Below, in pieces: positions 1-12,900 of a stretch of 64,000 nucleotides of DNA (its first letter is position 1; each line of letters starts with the position of its first letter). The position numbers and the translations under genes were made by a program. The notes beneath the pieces were generated by a model. That model worked only from the letters and a program-made list of their open reading frames with translations. It did no database searches and had not been told where the DNA came from. Source of the stretch: Welwitschia mirabilis (Eukaryota; Gnetophyta; Gnetopsida; Welwitschiales); NCBI GenBank assembly GCA_051453625.1, contig JBOZIK010000001.1, positions 19,753,923 to 19,817,922 on the forward strand, written 5' to 3'.

Positions 1-734
1 AGGACCACCTTGGTGTTAGGCAGTGATCTTTCATTGAGGAGTTGTTATCGTAAGTGGATGTACTTTAATTTCATTAATAAAAGTATTGAGTGAATTGAAA
101 TATTTTCGAATGTCTTATTATTCTTCCTTATAGCTTACCTTAATTGCAATTTAAGTGACATAAATTTGTAATTGAAATAGGTTATAAGGACCAATCTAAG
201 TAATAGTAGATTGGAAGTTTAATTAATTCATTGCATTAGAATTGCATTCATGAATTACATTTCATTTCATTACATGGCATTGCATTCCATTTTCATCTTT
301 GCATTGTTTAATTTTATTTCCTTGAAAGCAAAAGTCCAAAATATTTATTCTTCTTTTTATGAAAGCAATTTTTCATATTCTCTTTCGAAAATCTTTTCTA
401 AGTGTACGACATTTGGGTTGATCCCACTATACAAATGTGTATTGTGTGCAATTAGGTTATTATCTTTTTTAGATGTTGTAAGTTGAATTCGATCTTTAAA
501 ATATTGGAATTAAAAGCATAAATACACATCGCAACAAATACATCTTAAAATAATTCTCATAATTTATGAACAAAACATAAAATTAAACATTAAAAAACTA
601 TCCTAAGCATACCATGGTAAAATAATGCAGCTAAATAAAAGAATTATATGCTTCTAGATATTGTCAGAATAACACCTCTTTATAAGAAACTTATTAATTA
701 TTTATAAAATAAGGTCCTAGATACTTTTTCAAGA
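1..734. other. AT-rich sequence without a recognisable gene
   Basis: No coding similarity recognised. The only visible structure is a patch at about 225-300 in which GCATT and CATTTCATT words recur, a simple-sequence-like stretch. The open frame over 250-486 lies in this low-complexity sequence and has no family features. Confidence 0.5.
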
Positions 735-1510
735 TATCATCACTGGCAGAATGGGCGCATTCTATTGCGGTCGCAAGAATGGCTGAACAACGCCCCTTGC
801 TTTGCGTTCGGTGGTGACGGCAACTGCGAAAGCATAGACGTGCCGCAACACACGTTGCGGAATTTGTCGTATGCGCCGATCAGCAGACGAACTCAAAGCT
901 CTTTTTACGTTTACTTCTGCATCTCAAGCTGGTCTTGCCGACAAGATCCCTGCGCTGAGAGGGAGAGCTACCGCGCATCTAATATTTGCCGCATCATCCC
1001 CAACCTCTGTTTTGTCTCTGCTATTATCCACTCTGTGCGTCTATCGCGCAGTGAATGGAGAGAACAAGCAGAGTACGTAGTTAAGGGACACAGAAGTGTC
1101 TGGCATCCCTTGCGTTTTCCGCAGCCTCTGTCGCTATAGCCTACCCCAAATCCATACCGAAGCTGCCCATTCTGGTGCACCCTTCGTCAATATCTATTTT
1201 ACACTGGCCAAACATTGCCCACTAAAGCCAAAACGCTGCTGCGAAAGCCGGAATTTCGCGTTCGTCTTTTGCGGCCCCAGCATCAACGTGGAGTGCATCT
1301 GCACGATATCTTTACTGTAGATAACACCTCTCGCAGTTTCAGCAAACCGCGCTGTCCTCCCTCCGCGCAGATAAAACTGACGTTTCGCCTGATTAAACCC
1401 CCGGCATCTTTTCTGAGCTGTTTGTTCCATCAAAATTTTAGCAGTCTTTATTAAGCTCGTGCATATGTTTTCTGCGCCGGCTCTTTCGCTTATTGCTGTG
1501 CACCCTTTCT
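735..1510. other. GC-rich island of unknown origin
   Basis: Base composition changes abruptly here: the island is near half G+C and rich in CpG (many GCG, CGC and TGCGAAAG words), while the sequence on both sides is strongly AT-rich and CpG-poor. Overlapping open frames occur on both strands (for example 765-1139 +, 1194-1433 -), but none shows a domain I recognise, and several frames being open at once is what GC-rich DNA does by chance. I see no terminal repeats or target duplication. It could be part of a younger transposon, an LTR, or inserted foreign DNA. Compositional contrast is certain; identity is not. Confidence 0.6.
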
Positions 1511-2999
1511 AGCTAGTTGCCAGCTTTTAGCTCTTTCTTGCTCATATGCTTTTAGCTCTTTCTTGAATATCTGTAATTTTCTATTAAGCCTCTAGCTTAT
1601 GTTGGCGAGCATGCTATTTTTCGGCCATTTTTATGTATTTTGATGTTTTTAGTCATTTTAATTCATTGTAAGTCTAGTAAACTCGAATTTTCTTGCATCA
1701 AGCCAAGTTAGGATCTGAAGCAAGATCTAATTGATTTGAATTTCTTACTTAGATTCCATTTTCATTTATAATTTGGATAGGTCAAATTAAGCTGAGATGT
1801 TAAGCAAAATCCACTTAATTTAACTATACCAAGATCAAATTCTTTTTTTGGTTTTGGTCTTTACTTTGACTTCACATTTAAACATTTTTAATGTTAATTA
1901 AAGATTAAAATTGGAAATGACCCACTTAACCACATAATGTTTTTTTTTACTTGCAATATGTCTTGGTTGGTGGCGAGTAGGAAGAACCTTATGTAGACAT
2001 GGATTTGTGCTATACTACCCTTTAAGCTTGTTATGCAGTTTTTAACTACCATAACTATGTAGTTTAGGTCATATGGAAAGTTGTGTTCCTTTTAAATGGA
2101 AACATCCTGGGCATTCCAAGGTTCAGATTCCCATACACACCTTGGTAATCGAGCATCTATTTGATACAAATTTGAAGGCTTTGTGGTAAGGTCTACTTGG
2201 ATTTCATTACCAAGTTGATAGGGAGCCATAAGTGTAATAAATTTAAAATTTACTTATTTGATTCTGACATATAAGTAGATTGCCAACTTTGCATTGTACA
2301 CTTTCTTGGGGGTTATATAACTAAGGTAACTAAAGCTAGTGAATGAACTGAATCCCCCACTAACATGATTTAAACTTTGTCTTCTTACTCCTTTTAGAGA
2401 TAAAGGGAAATATCCTTAGGGAGGACGTGATGACTACCCAGATTAGAAGCAAAACCTAAAATCAATAAAGTTTTCACTTAATCATCTAATGATTTAGGCC
2501 CTTTATATTAAAATTCACTGCATTTATATAAGGATTTCCTAACAAAATTACTTTATTTTCCTTATGCACGAAATTGTTAGAGGGCTAGTTTTGTTAAATT
2601 TTGTCATACTTTTATGGATTAGATAGATCATTTAACTTGTGGATGTAAGCAAGATCCATTTCAAATTGACTATACCTCTCTATCGTGATTTCTTTCTGGC
2701 ATTTTTTATGTCATTGTGATTTAGATAGATCATTTAACATGTGGATATGAGAATGATTCTTTTCAAAGCTATTATACCATTTTGGCTTTTTCCTTATTAC
2801 CACTCTCTTCCTTAGTGAACAAGTGTTCTTATGTGAAGGATAGATTTATTATTTATTTATGGATGTAAGCAAGATTCCCCTAAAAATTAAGTATACCTTG
2901 TGACTTGTCATCTCTGCTTTCATTTGTATCAACTATGATAACCTTAAAAGATAATTTTTAAATGTTGTTATACTTCTTCACCCTCGTATTAACAACTAG
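1511..2999. repeat. Degenerate dispersed/tandem motif in AT-rich DNA
   Basis: No gene seen. A motif of the form GTAAGCAAGATCC followed 10-20 bases later by ACTATACC recurs in degenerate form near 1705, 1798, 2640, 2738 and 2861. Neighbouring copies are about 90-125 bases apart, and most are followed by a T/C-rich run. This looks like an eroded tandem repeat of the kind found in untranslated parts of LTR retrotransposons. Confidence 0.45.
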
Positions 3000-3508
3000 A
3001 ATCGTAGTCAACATATGAATCACTCTTCAAGATGATCAAATTTGAAAAGATTAGAACAAAGTTTTTATATCTATTATGCACATTTATGGTTTTGACATTG
3101 GTTTTATTTTAGAAAGTACATGTACCTCTTCAAACTCTAGAAAAATAAAATGCTTGAAATTCTATCAATAGTAATTTGAGAGAAATTATAAGCAAATATA
3201 TGGCTTGACATCATAAGAAGTTGTTAGATTGTAGGAGTTGTTATACCAATTTTATCACATTGTGAAATATATTCTATTAAAAGAAGGATTTGAAGCTTAT
3301 TAATATCATCACAAGCATGAATGGTTTATAGTGTGAAAAAAATAAGACTTAATAATTGAGTACAAAAATGACTAATATTAAGGAAAACTTTTCTAAAATT
3401 AATCTATAGAACCAATTTTTCATCCGTTACATCAACTCGGTTAGATGTTGTTTGGAGGATCCATCTATACATAGCTACATTATGTTATTACATGATAATA
3501 GGAGACTA

Positions 3509-4116
3509 NNNNNNNNNNNNNNNNNNNNNNNNNNNNNNNNNNNNNNNNNNNNNNNNNNNNNNNNNNNNNNNNNNNNNNNNNNNNNNNNNNNNNNNNNNNN
3601 NNNNNNNNNNNNNNNNNNNNNNNNNNNNNNNNNNNNNNNNNNNNNNNNNNNNNNNNNNNNNNNNNNNNNNNNNNNNNNNNNNNNNNNNNNNNNNNNNNNN
3701 NNNNNNNNNNNNNNNNNNNNNNNNNNNNNNNNNNNNNNNNNNNNNNNNNNNNNNNNNNNNNNNNNNNNNNNNNNNNNNNNNNNNNNNNNNNNNNNNNNNN
3801 NNNNNNNNNNNNNNNNNNNNNNNNNNNNNNNNNNNNNNNNNNNNNNNNNNNNNNNNNNNNNNNNNNNNNNNNNNNNNNNNNNNNNNNNNNNNNNNNNNNN
3901 NNNNNNNNNNNNNNNNNNNNNNNNNNNNNNNNNNNNNNNNNNNNNNNNNNNNNNNNNNNNNNNNNNNNNNNNNNNNNNNNNNNNNNNNNNNNNNNNNNNN
4001 NNNNNNNNNNNNNNNNNNNNNNNNNNNNNNNNNNNNNNNNNNNNNNNNNNNNNNNNNNNNNNNNNNNNNNNNNNNNNNNNNNNNNNNNNNNNNNNNNNNN
4101 NNNNNNNNNNNNNNNN
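3509..4116. other. Assembly gap, 608 N
   Basis: Unsequenced bases inside C1 gag. The last 11 bases before it (3498-3508) are repeated as the first 11 after it (4117-4127), which suggests overlapping contig ends. Open frames drawn across it are meaningless. Confidence 0.95.
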
Positions 4117-4395
4117 ATAGGAGACTATCACAAATGATCTTTGATACATTCAATGAGAATCTTATTGTGATCAAATCATAGCTTAAATTTCTTGGTACCT
4201 TACCTTCTGAAGTTGCATATAAAGCTTTACATCCTTGTAGTAAATAATGTTCCAACAAATATGTTTGAGAAAATGCCCTTCTAATATCAAACATGATAAA
4301 GGTAAAGCTCTTTACAAATAGTAAGCATCTTCACCCCCTCAACCCCATCAATTCAAACCAAAGAAGAAACCACGTCCCAATAACGTTACTCTAAA

Positions 4396-4453
4396 GAAGA
4401 AAACATGTCAATGTTCATGATGAAAAAGAGATGGCCATGCTACTAATTATTGT
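4396..4453 (+). pseudogene. C1 gag zinc-knuckle relic
   Basis: A CCHC knuckle closes gag in copia elements and binds the RNA genome. The reading frame at 4412-4453 keeps the first Cys, a Gly-His pair (His codon 4436-4438) and the last Cys (4451-4453) at the right spacing for C-x2-C-x4-H-x4-C. The second Cys position now reads TGA and the codon before it is also TGA, so the domain cannot be translated intact. The rest of gag lies upstream, partly inside the N run at 3509-4116. Confidence 0.7.
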
Positions 4454-4599
4454 CAAATACCTTGGCATAACATTATGTTTACTCCTAAGGCAAATGTAGT
4501 TACTGATGACTTTAGTTCTCTAGATAATACTGAATGCTATCAATTCAATGTCATGTTTTAAAGTCATGATTTTATGTGGATGAGTGAAAATATATCTTA

Positions 4600-4690
4600 T
4601 GATGAATCTTAGATTCTAGATACTAGTGTAACTAGGAATATGACATATACATGTGATAATTTTAATGATTTCATATCACAACCTAGTGAA
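4600..4690 (+). pseudogene. C1 aspartic protease relic
   Basis: The frame from 4613 reads I-L-D-T-S-V-T-R-N-M-T-Y, matching the copia protease active-site region (usually ILDTGAT/SRHMT). The catalytic Asp-Thr pair is present, but the following Gly reads Ser, and the codon before ILDT is a TAG stop where Trp is usual. The protease normally cleaves the Gag-Pol polyprotein inside the virus-like particle. It lies about 160 bases after the zinc knuckle, as expected. Confidence 0.8.
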
Positions 4691-5110
4691 GTCTACTTCA
4701 TGAATAGAACTCCAGTTCTTGTAAAAGATCATGGTATAGTTACCTTTTAGTTTTTTCTCTCTCACAGTTAACACTCTCTCATGTTTTGTATGTTCCATCT
4801 TTAAGGCCACATCTTCTCTTTCTTCTCATATGAATCATAGAAGATTATTTCATCTTCATGAAAAAGGATTTCATCGACACTTTTTATGATTTTTAGAACC
4901 TTATCATGAAAGACCAGATGAATGAAAAAATGATTAATCTTCAAGGATATTTTAGTGTATATGAAATTGCTTATTATATCTCTTAAGAAAAAAATTCTCT
5001 GTTACTTTCATGGGATGATTATTTTAATTATTTATTTCCTCATTCTTTGACTATGATATTTGAGAATGGGCATTAGCTTCTACCCTCTATTCCATGTGAT
5101 TTTATTTAAT

Positions 5111-5830
5111 GCAAATCATGTAATATGGGTAAAGAAACATGAAAACACTTTTCTCCTAAGAAGTGGCACATTGATCGAAAGCTTACACTCATTTGTAATG
5201 ATTCATTTGGTTTTATGTTAATTCTTATACTCCCAAGGTTATTGCTACTTTATATCATTCATAGATATTTTTTCTCATATGAATTGGGTGTATCTTAGAG
5301 AATCAAGATCTCTTACTTTCAATATTTTTAAGGTTTTCAAAGAAAAAAGTGCAAATGGAAACTAGTAATGAGATTAAGAATTTCCACTCTGATGATGGTG
5401 GTAAATACACATCAATTAAATTTGAGAACTTTCTTGCTTTAGAAGACATTCATCATCTAAAAACATGCTCAAGAACATCTCAATAGAATGACATTGCTAA
5501 ATGGTTCAATCAAACGATTATGAATATGGCATGTTCAATTGTGTGCTTTAATGGATGCAAGTCTTACTTGTGGGGTAAATTTGTTAATATCACAATGTAC
5601 ATTAATAACCATATTAATCATGCTTCTAAAAAGGGTTTATTGACTACTAAAAAATGAAATGGATATATGCCTGTTATAAGGCATCTTCATGTATTTGAAT
5701 GTAAATGCTATGTCCATGTTCTTAAAAAACATTGTGACAAGCTTGGTGCATATGCTTATGTTGGAATTTCTGTGTGATATCCAACTAACCAGAAATTTCT
5801 GAGTATTGTAAGACCATAATATTTTGTGAT
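5111..5830 (+). pseudogene. C1 integrase relic
   Basis: Integrase inserts the element cDNA into the host chromosome. The zinc-binding end is seen at 5111 as C-K-S-C-N-M-G-K. The catalytic core follows: H-S-D-D-G-G-K-Y-T near 5387 holds the second catalytic Asp. The third catalytic residue, normally Glu in the NGIAE motif, reads Lys in N-D-I-A-K-W near 5490, so the active site is lost even apart from the stops. Downstream text (Y-L-W-G-K, Y-I-N-N, then H-L-H-V-F-E-C-K-C-Y) matches the C-terminal part of copia integrases. Confidence 0.85.
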
Positions 5831-6299
5831 GTCATGTCTAATACAACAGAGAAGAATTAAGCATTTTCATGTGCCTAATAGATATGAACATGGTTCTAGT
5901 AGCAACTTATTAGATTGTCCTCACAAGAATACTAATCTCTTCTAAAGATGAAAAATGAAATACTTAATCAAAGTTAACTCTACATGATGTTCATATCAAT
6001 CAAAAGAGAAAACTAAAGCTAAAACTAAGTAGAGGTCTTATGCATGTTTTGATGATGATGAGGAGCTTTATTTAATCTTTGATGATAAATCAACCTCTTT
6101 CAAAGATGTCATTCTATATGATAGATAGGTTTAAACCATGAAAGAAGAATATAAGCACTTGTGGAAAATGTTACAAAGAAGTTGGGTGATTTTTTATTAG
6201 ATCATACTACACTACATAACAAATGGATTTTCTACAATAAGTATAAAGTGAATAATACTCTAAAATAATACAAAGCTCAACTTGTTGTTTTATGCTTAT

Positions 6300-6852
6300 A
6301 TCAAAAAAGGATTAGACTCTGATGAAGTATTTTCATCAAAAGATAAATGGGCTATCATTAGAAATGTGATTGTCTTAATAGCTTAAAAGGAATGAAAAGT
6401 ACATCCATCAGACATTAAGACTACCTTTCTTAATGGATATTTCAAAGAAGAACTATATATTATGGAACTTAAGGGTTTTGAAGTAAAATCTAAGAAACAA
6501 AAAGTGTTGACTAATTAATTTATTGTATGAGTTAAGACAATCTTTGAGATCATTGTATACAAAACTTACTAGTTATTTAAGAACTATTATATTTAAATCA
6601 TGTGAATATTAAGATGTAGATGCAATACTATTCATTAAATTTGATGGAAATAAATCTACATATACAATGATTTATGTAGATAGGATGTTGATAGCTAGTA
6701 GCAATGAAGTGGATGTAAACTACACAAAAATTACTTTAATTAAGGCATTTAAAATTTCTAATCTGGTATTAGCTATATTATACTTTGGTGTAGAAAATAA
6801 TCAAAGAAAGAATGAATTTTTTGAACTTAAAGAAAGTAGATTAGAGACTTAA
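6300..6852 (+). pseudogene. C1 reverse transcriptase relic
   Basis: Copia RT landmarks appear in order: D-I-K-T-T-F-L-N-G near 6412 (usually DVKTAFLNG), then E-E-L-Y-I-M-E-L-K-G-F, then an open frame from 6667 that holds Y-V-D-R-M-L-I-A-S. In a working enzyme this reads YVDD. The second catalytic Asp is Arg here, so polymerase activity is lost. The thumb region between the two blocks is heavily frameshifted and shorter than normal. Confidence 0.85.
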
Positions 6853-6989
6853 TTTAAAAATTTGGATTGAAAAATACCAAATAATTTGTTACACTTTTGA
6901 ATGTAAGAAAAAATTATTACTAATGAACACTTAAAAGCAATAAACAAAACTAAACATAGAAGAATAGTTAGTAGTCACAGTTACATTAC

Positions 6990-7480
6990 CAATACTAGAT
7001 CCAATATCTCATAGGTGTTTCATGTTTTATCTAGATATCTTCATGCACTAAAGGTTAATTATCTAAATGCTACTATGAGGGTACTGAGATACTTAAAGAA
7101 GATAAAATAACTAGATCTTACATACAAAAGAAACTATTAACTTTTACTAAAGACATATTTTGACTCATACTTTGCTAGAAACTCATAAACTTCCTTATTA
7201 ACATCAAGATATGTCATATTTTTAGGAGCGTCACCTTTATCTTGGCTATCTAAGTATCAAAAAGTAATATTTTAATTCTTTATAAAAGAAATATATATAG
7301 TAACATTTAAAGTATATAGAAAAACATAATTAAGAAAAGTTTTAGAAGTAATGAACTTGAAGAAACAAAAGTAACTAAGCTCTTTATTGATAATTAATAT
7401 TCTATTTAAATAGTAAAAGATCTAGTGCACCATGATAGGAAAAAACACTTTTGTGTTAGGTTCCATAAAACTAGAAAACT
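6990..7480 (+). pseudogene. C1 RNase H relic
   Basis: Text near 7155-7265 (F-D-S-Y-F-A-R, then T-S-R-Y-V-I-F-L-G, then L-S-W-L-S-K-Y-Q) matches the copia RNase H signature, which in intact elements runs Asp-x-Asp-Trp-Ala, STSGY, ISWxSKKQ. It continues at 7425-7475 with H-H-D-R-K-K-H-F, the usual HxRTKHI block at the end of pol. RNase H removes the RNA template during reverse transcription. Multiple stops. Confidence 0.75.
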
Positions 7481-7931
7481 TATATATTAATAAGTTATTT
7501 AACTAGTATATTTTCTAATCATAGAATAAACAATTGATATTCCAAATAAATCAATTAGTTAAGAAAGGTTTTAGTACATTTAATCCAAATTAGGATTGAT
7601 CATGAGTTAATGAAACTAATCTTGTAGTAATATTGGCTTTACTTTACTTTTAGAGTTAGTGAAAAGAGCCTTTCTTAATCCTAGTACTATAATATGTGTA
7701 GTACAACTTTTCTATTAGTAGGAACTATACAATAAAATTTTTCCTAGCATCATAGGATGTGTAATGCATGAATCCTAGTGTTATAGGATATGGAGAAAGA
7801 TGTAGCTACTTCTCTATACAGTATCTATCTTACATGATAGCTTATTTTTAGGAGGTATTATTATAGGTTGAATTCCTAAGTTTTTCCTCTCGACACTCCA
7901 ATTTCCTTAGAAGGAAGTGTATTTTCATACT

Positions 7932-8190
7932 GAGGAGAAAACTGTTAGGGTACTAATAAGTCACATCATGGTACTGCAATTATGAAAAATGAAAACCCTA
8001 GTGGAAACCTAGTTGGATGTTCTTATTTATGAAGGTAAGCTCTATCACTTAAAATAGGGAGAAAAAAATAAGAGATCTATTTTTGAAATCCTATTTTAGG
8101 GTTTCTTGCTCTTTTTTAATCTTTTTTATCTTTGTAAAGAGTAATTTAATAAATACAATTTTCTGATAGGAAATCTAGGAATATATTCAT
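7932..8190 (+). repeat. C1 polypurine tract and probable 3' LTR remnant
   Basis: A purine run (GAGGAGAAAAC, 7932-7942) is followed by TGTTAGGG at 7943, the usual layout of plus-strand primer then LTR start. No second copy of the following sequence was found upstream, so the LTR assignment rests on layout only and the right end near 8190 is approximate. Confidence 0.45.
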
Positions 8191-8594
8191 AGTTATCTTT
8201 ATTAATTATTATTTAGTTATCTCAAGAAGAAGGACAATCTTTTAATTAATATTAAATCATGGAATTTAATCTCTTACATGATAGTAACTTATTAAATAGT
8301 CAAAATATAATATGATGTAGTAGGGTCTTTTTAATACTAATTTTAACTTAAAATATTCTATTAAATACATCCTTAACCTAAGTGACAAGATCATAAGCAT
8401 TCATGCATGTAATCTCACAATCACAAACTTATAAATGACATCATTTGCATATCAACTGGATAAATCTAGCATTTTCAATTGAAGTTCTTTTCAATAAGTT
8501 AGGAAGGAAATTATGAGGATTATATTAAACTTTATCTTACTTATATTTTAGAATATGCTAGTTTTAAGAATGAGAGTAAACATCTAAAATAAAA

Positions 8595-9960
8595 ATAAAT
8601 GGTGTGCATGAAGTATAAATTTTTGATTAATAGTAATACATGGAATTGGATAAAAGTATATGTGGAAAATAATAAATAGATTAATAGAAATAAGTATAGA
8701 TTAGATGGAATACCTCATAAGAATAAGAAAATATTACTATAAAAATGTTTTACACAAAATAAAGATTTCTTTGTATCTATAACCAAGTGATATACTATTT
8801 AGACACTAATTACTTTAGCAACTCAGAAAGAATAGAAAATACATGATCTTGATGTAAAAACTACATTCTTGTATGAGAATTTGATGGAGGTAATTTACAT
8901 GGCTCAATTAGAAGATTTTAAGTTGAAAGTACTTGAGCATAGATTGTGCATATTGCAGAAGGCTTGAAGCAAACACCATCCACTTGGTACACTAAGCTAA
9001 AGAAAATCTTAATAAAATTGGTATTTGAAGTGTGTAATTACTAGAATACAAATGGAACTTTATTTATCAAATATTCAAAGGTATGGGAATATATCTCATC
9101 ATATTCTTAGATAATATTTTAAAAAATAGAAATCATGGAAAAAATATTCTAAATGTAAAGAAATATCTAGCTAAACATTTTGATATTATTAATCTTAATT
9201 GATAAGATAATATTTAGATGTGAAAATAATTTAAGATAAGTGATAATTTTACAATTTTAGATTAATTATAATAATAATATATTAAAGAGATTTTAAATTA
9301 ATGATGCAAAAATAATTACAACTCAAATAGAGAAAAATATCAATATAGCTACATACAAAAACTCTTTAGATGATAATGAAACTATTTAGTAAAAATTAAT
9401 TACAAGTCTCATATGTATCACTAATAATTGATCCAAAATCTGATATATAATCAGAATATTAACAAAGCATGTGAAAAAATGCAAGCAAAACCATTATCAC
9501 TCAATAGTATAAGATTTCAGATAAGTAACGATACAAAAATCTATTTACAATACAAGCTTATTAACAAGTTAAAATATGAAGATACTATAAGATAAATAAT
9601 AGTATAACTAGAAGTTTTTGGATCTTCTTTGATTTTTTGGAAATCTAAGTAGTAAAGGATAATGATAGATCATTTAATAAAATTGGAATATATCATTAAT
9701 TCAAAAAAAAGAAAAACATTCTTATGGACATGAAAAATTATTAGAAACTTTGGATCTTAATTAGAAAGAATCACAAAGTTATATGTAAATAGTCAATTAG
9801 TTATCCAAATGATGAAAAATTCATGATAAAAACAACATTCAAATGAAACTTCACATGAGATGTGAACTTGTTCATAAGTAATTGAATTACTTTATGTTTC
9901 AACTATAGAACTAGTTGAAGAAATTTTAATAAATCCTCTTAAATGAGTAACATTTAAACA
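8595..9960 (+). mobile_element. Copia fragment C2: RT and RNase H only
   Basis: The frame around 8608-8720 reads M-K-Y-K-F-L-I-N-S-N-T-W-N-W and on to a K-Y-R-L-D-G block, the usual N-terminal copia RT text. Near 8850, D-L-D-V-K-T-T-F-L-Y is followed by V-I-Y-M-A-Q-L-E-D-F, and near 8960 comes a K-A-x-S-K-H text (normally KALYGLKQAPR). RNase H traces follow: F-W-K-S-K near 9635 and a degraded HxRTKHI block near 9830. No gag, protease or integrase precedes it, so it is a 5'-truncated copy. It could be the remains of a separate insertion beside C1. Confidence 0.75.
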
Positions 9961-12900
9961 TTTTAAAGACTAATAGAATTTGATTAGCATATCCTATTGT
10001 ATAATTTTTTTTAGATAAGAGTAGCTACCTGGCAATTGTGTTTTCTTAAGAAATTTGATGTATTTTCTTCAAGAACTTTGTTTTCATTAATAATTATGTC
10101 TATGTATAGGTGTATACGCATATACGTTTCTATGATTTTTAATTAGATATTCTAAGCTTATAGAGGAAATAAAAACCTTAAATTTTATTACAATATGTAA
10201 GATCTCATCATAAACATGTACAAACATTAAGATCAATAATGTGATATTAAATTGAAAATGGTACCATAAATGTGTTATTATAATATGTCAATACCCTAGT
10301 TTAGGTCTTCATATATTGGAACCACCACTTATAATGAACATCTTTTGGTAATACATGCTTTTATGCTTTGAGGTCATTTTGTAAGACATCTTGAGTTATA
10401 TTTCTTATAATAGAGGTGATTTGCCTTTGTTAATAAAGATTTACAACTTACATTTAATATTTTTAATATTACACAATTTCATACCACCTCTAAATAATAG
10501 GTACATGTTAAGATGTATGAATCTTATAAGAACAAAGATAACTAGAAGTATTAAAAGATTAAATAATAGAATAGAAATTTAATTTAAAGTATTGATTCTA
10601 TGAATAATCCATTATAAAAACATAAAATTAAAAATAAGAGAATAAGGCCTTTAAGAGACAAAGTAAAAAGTACTTTATAAAAGACATTCTGAAAAACCAA
10701 GCATGTTTAAAAGCATCTGTGGACATCTAGTCTTGGAAATACGGATTAGATTATTATGTTAGCTAATAAAAATGTCAAGTATGACTCTAAGGTATAATAT
10801 CTATAAGAGCATAATCAGAAGCTTTATAACAAATCAAAGGATATGACCAAATATCTTTTTATGCTTATAAGAATGAATTTAAGTTATAAAACTATTTTCA
10901 AGGCTTATCAAATATAATAAGATATGAAATAAAACAAATGAAGGTTTTAGAGGATTGAGAAATAATTAACTTAAGACAATCTCTTCATATAGTTTTTTAT
11001 CAAAGTCATTCTAGCACATAGACGCAATGATGAATTTCCTTAACAAAATAAGATATGATTTCATAAGACATTCAAGCTTAATTGATAGGTGAAATCCTTA
11101 TAGAGGTAATAGAAAATTTTTCTAATACTATCATAAATATATTAGGTAACTTGAATAAGACCCATGATGAATAAATTTTTATTATTCTTGTAAAAAACTT
11201 ATGTGTATTTTTATATTTTATGATGCATGAATATAATAAAAATATGATAGTATGATATTTCACTTTTATAAGATTTTCCTTATTTCTTAATAAGATTGAT
11301 AGTAAAACTGGGATTAATAACTAAATGATAAAATCTTAAAGAAAACTTAAATATATAACTAAGATTTAAAATAAGAAGGCTTCATCTATAAGAAGGACAG
11401 AATTGACTACATAATTCTTATGATTTGATATATAACAATTTTTTCAAAATGTTTGGCAGTAACGTTACATTATTTTCCAAAGGAAGATTTTGTATAGTAA
11501 TTTTATAATATTACTTATAATGCATATTTTGCATACAAGTAATCAAATAAGACTTTAATTATTATCTTAAAACAAAATTAACTAGTCCTCTCTATTTTTC
11601 TATAAGATTAAGTAAAATGAGAATAGATGAGGATTCTATGATATGCTATTACATTAGAGGGAATATATATAACAATAATAACTAAAAATTCAAAAAAATA
11701 TCTGTTTAAAATTATGATTTTTTTAGAATAAAAATTTTAAGATAAATACTAGAATTGAGACTACATAAAAACCTATGTGTATAGGAATTTTATCAATAAA
11801 AGAAAATACCAAACTACATTAATTTATAAAGTATGCTAACATATTAGATAGTAAATAAGAGACTTTAAGGTATGATAATGATTATAAATTTAATGATATA
11901 TTATAAGAGGATTGATAAAAGTAATGAAAATTCATCTTAACAATAAGGTTGAGATGAGGCACTAATGTTTTATAAGACTATATAGTGGATATCATTGTTT
12001 AGATAATGATGCTAAGAGAAAATCATAAAAATATTTTAAACCTTATTACTTAAAACATAACTACTTAATAAACTACATAGTAAATGAATTTCATGACTTT
12101 TTACTCAATAATATGCCTAAAAACATGATAAAATTGTTGTATTAAGAAAGATGAAAAATATAATATAAATCATGGAAGAAGACTCACATATGAGAAAAAG
12201 ACATCATTAGAAATTTTTATGATTGGATTGAGGGAGATGATCACATTCAAAGAAGAATTCCTTTTTTAAATTTAGTATAGTCATTGATAAATCTAAATCA
12301 TATAATTAGAAGAATAAGTTAAAAAATGATATGAAATAAACCAATTCAATAATATGGAACAAAAAATCCAAGTAAAATTTGGATAGTAAGGTGTTATTTA
12401 TATAATTAAATTAACAAAATTAATTAAATAAATATGAAATCAAAAGTATTCATCACATATGAAGAGTTAATTAGTAATGAACACAAAACAATGATAAAAT
12501 AAAAGAAATAAAGATTATGAAAAAAGAAAAAGACACTTTGGATCTTCTTATAATCACGTAGGTCTACAATCACATAAAATCATCAAGCTATAAATTAGTT
12601 CACATTATGCAGTTTACAACTTGTATTATAGTAATATGACATTATGTTGTTTGAAGAATGAGTTTATCATTTACTAAACTTTATCATAACTATTAATATT
12701 TTCTTAAACTATTTAACATATTATATTAGAGATTAGAGAAGGAATGCTCTAATACTATGTTGGAGTTTAGAGCATAAATGCTTCAACATTATACTTTAAT
12801 ACTGATCTTAGATTAGATGAAAAAGATTTTTATGATATGTTTAAGTCAAATGATAAAGCTTCAGGTTATTTCATAAGTAGTAGAAATAAGAAGTAAAATA

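Larger units (their letters stand above)
3000..8190 (+). mobile_element. Decayed Ty1/copia retrotransposon C1
   Basis: Order of relics on the plus strand is gag, zinc knuckle, protease, integrase, reverse transcriptase, RNase H, polypurine tract. Integrase ahead of RT defines the copia superfamily. Stops and frameshifts occur throughout, and a 608-base N run lies in gag. The left boundary is not visible and I found no 5' LTR. The right side has a purine run (7932-7942) followed by TGTTAG, which looks like the start of a 3' LTR. C1 lacks the LTR sequence shared by A, E and F, so it is a different family. Confidence 0.85.

Noticed and set aside
765-1454. Open frames in the GC-rich island as a gene
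   Set aside because: Frames are open on both strands and in several phases, none with a recognisable domain; expected by chance at this composition.
1470-1520. Helitron-like 3' end (CTAG after a GC-rich hairpin) at the edge of the GC-rich island
   Set aside because: The hairpin is not convincing and no 5' TC end or Rep/helicase text was seen.
3452-4294. Long open frames on both strands across 3,509-4,116
   Set aside because: They consist almost wholly of N; same for frames across 25,149-25,248, 37,477-37,979, 44,077-44,176, 52,100-52,199 and 59,578-59,677.
10690-10830. Possible Ty3/gypsy integrase zinc-binding text
   Set aside because: A few residues match but the Cys pair spacing does not, and neither RT nor RNase H is found near it.
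12746-12763. Reverse primer site GCTCTAATACTA followed by TGTTGG
   Set aside because: No reverse-strand gag to the left or LTR partner found; noted only in the description of the region.
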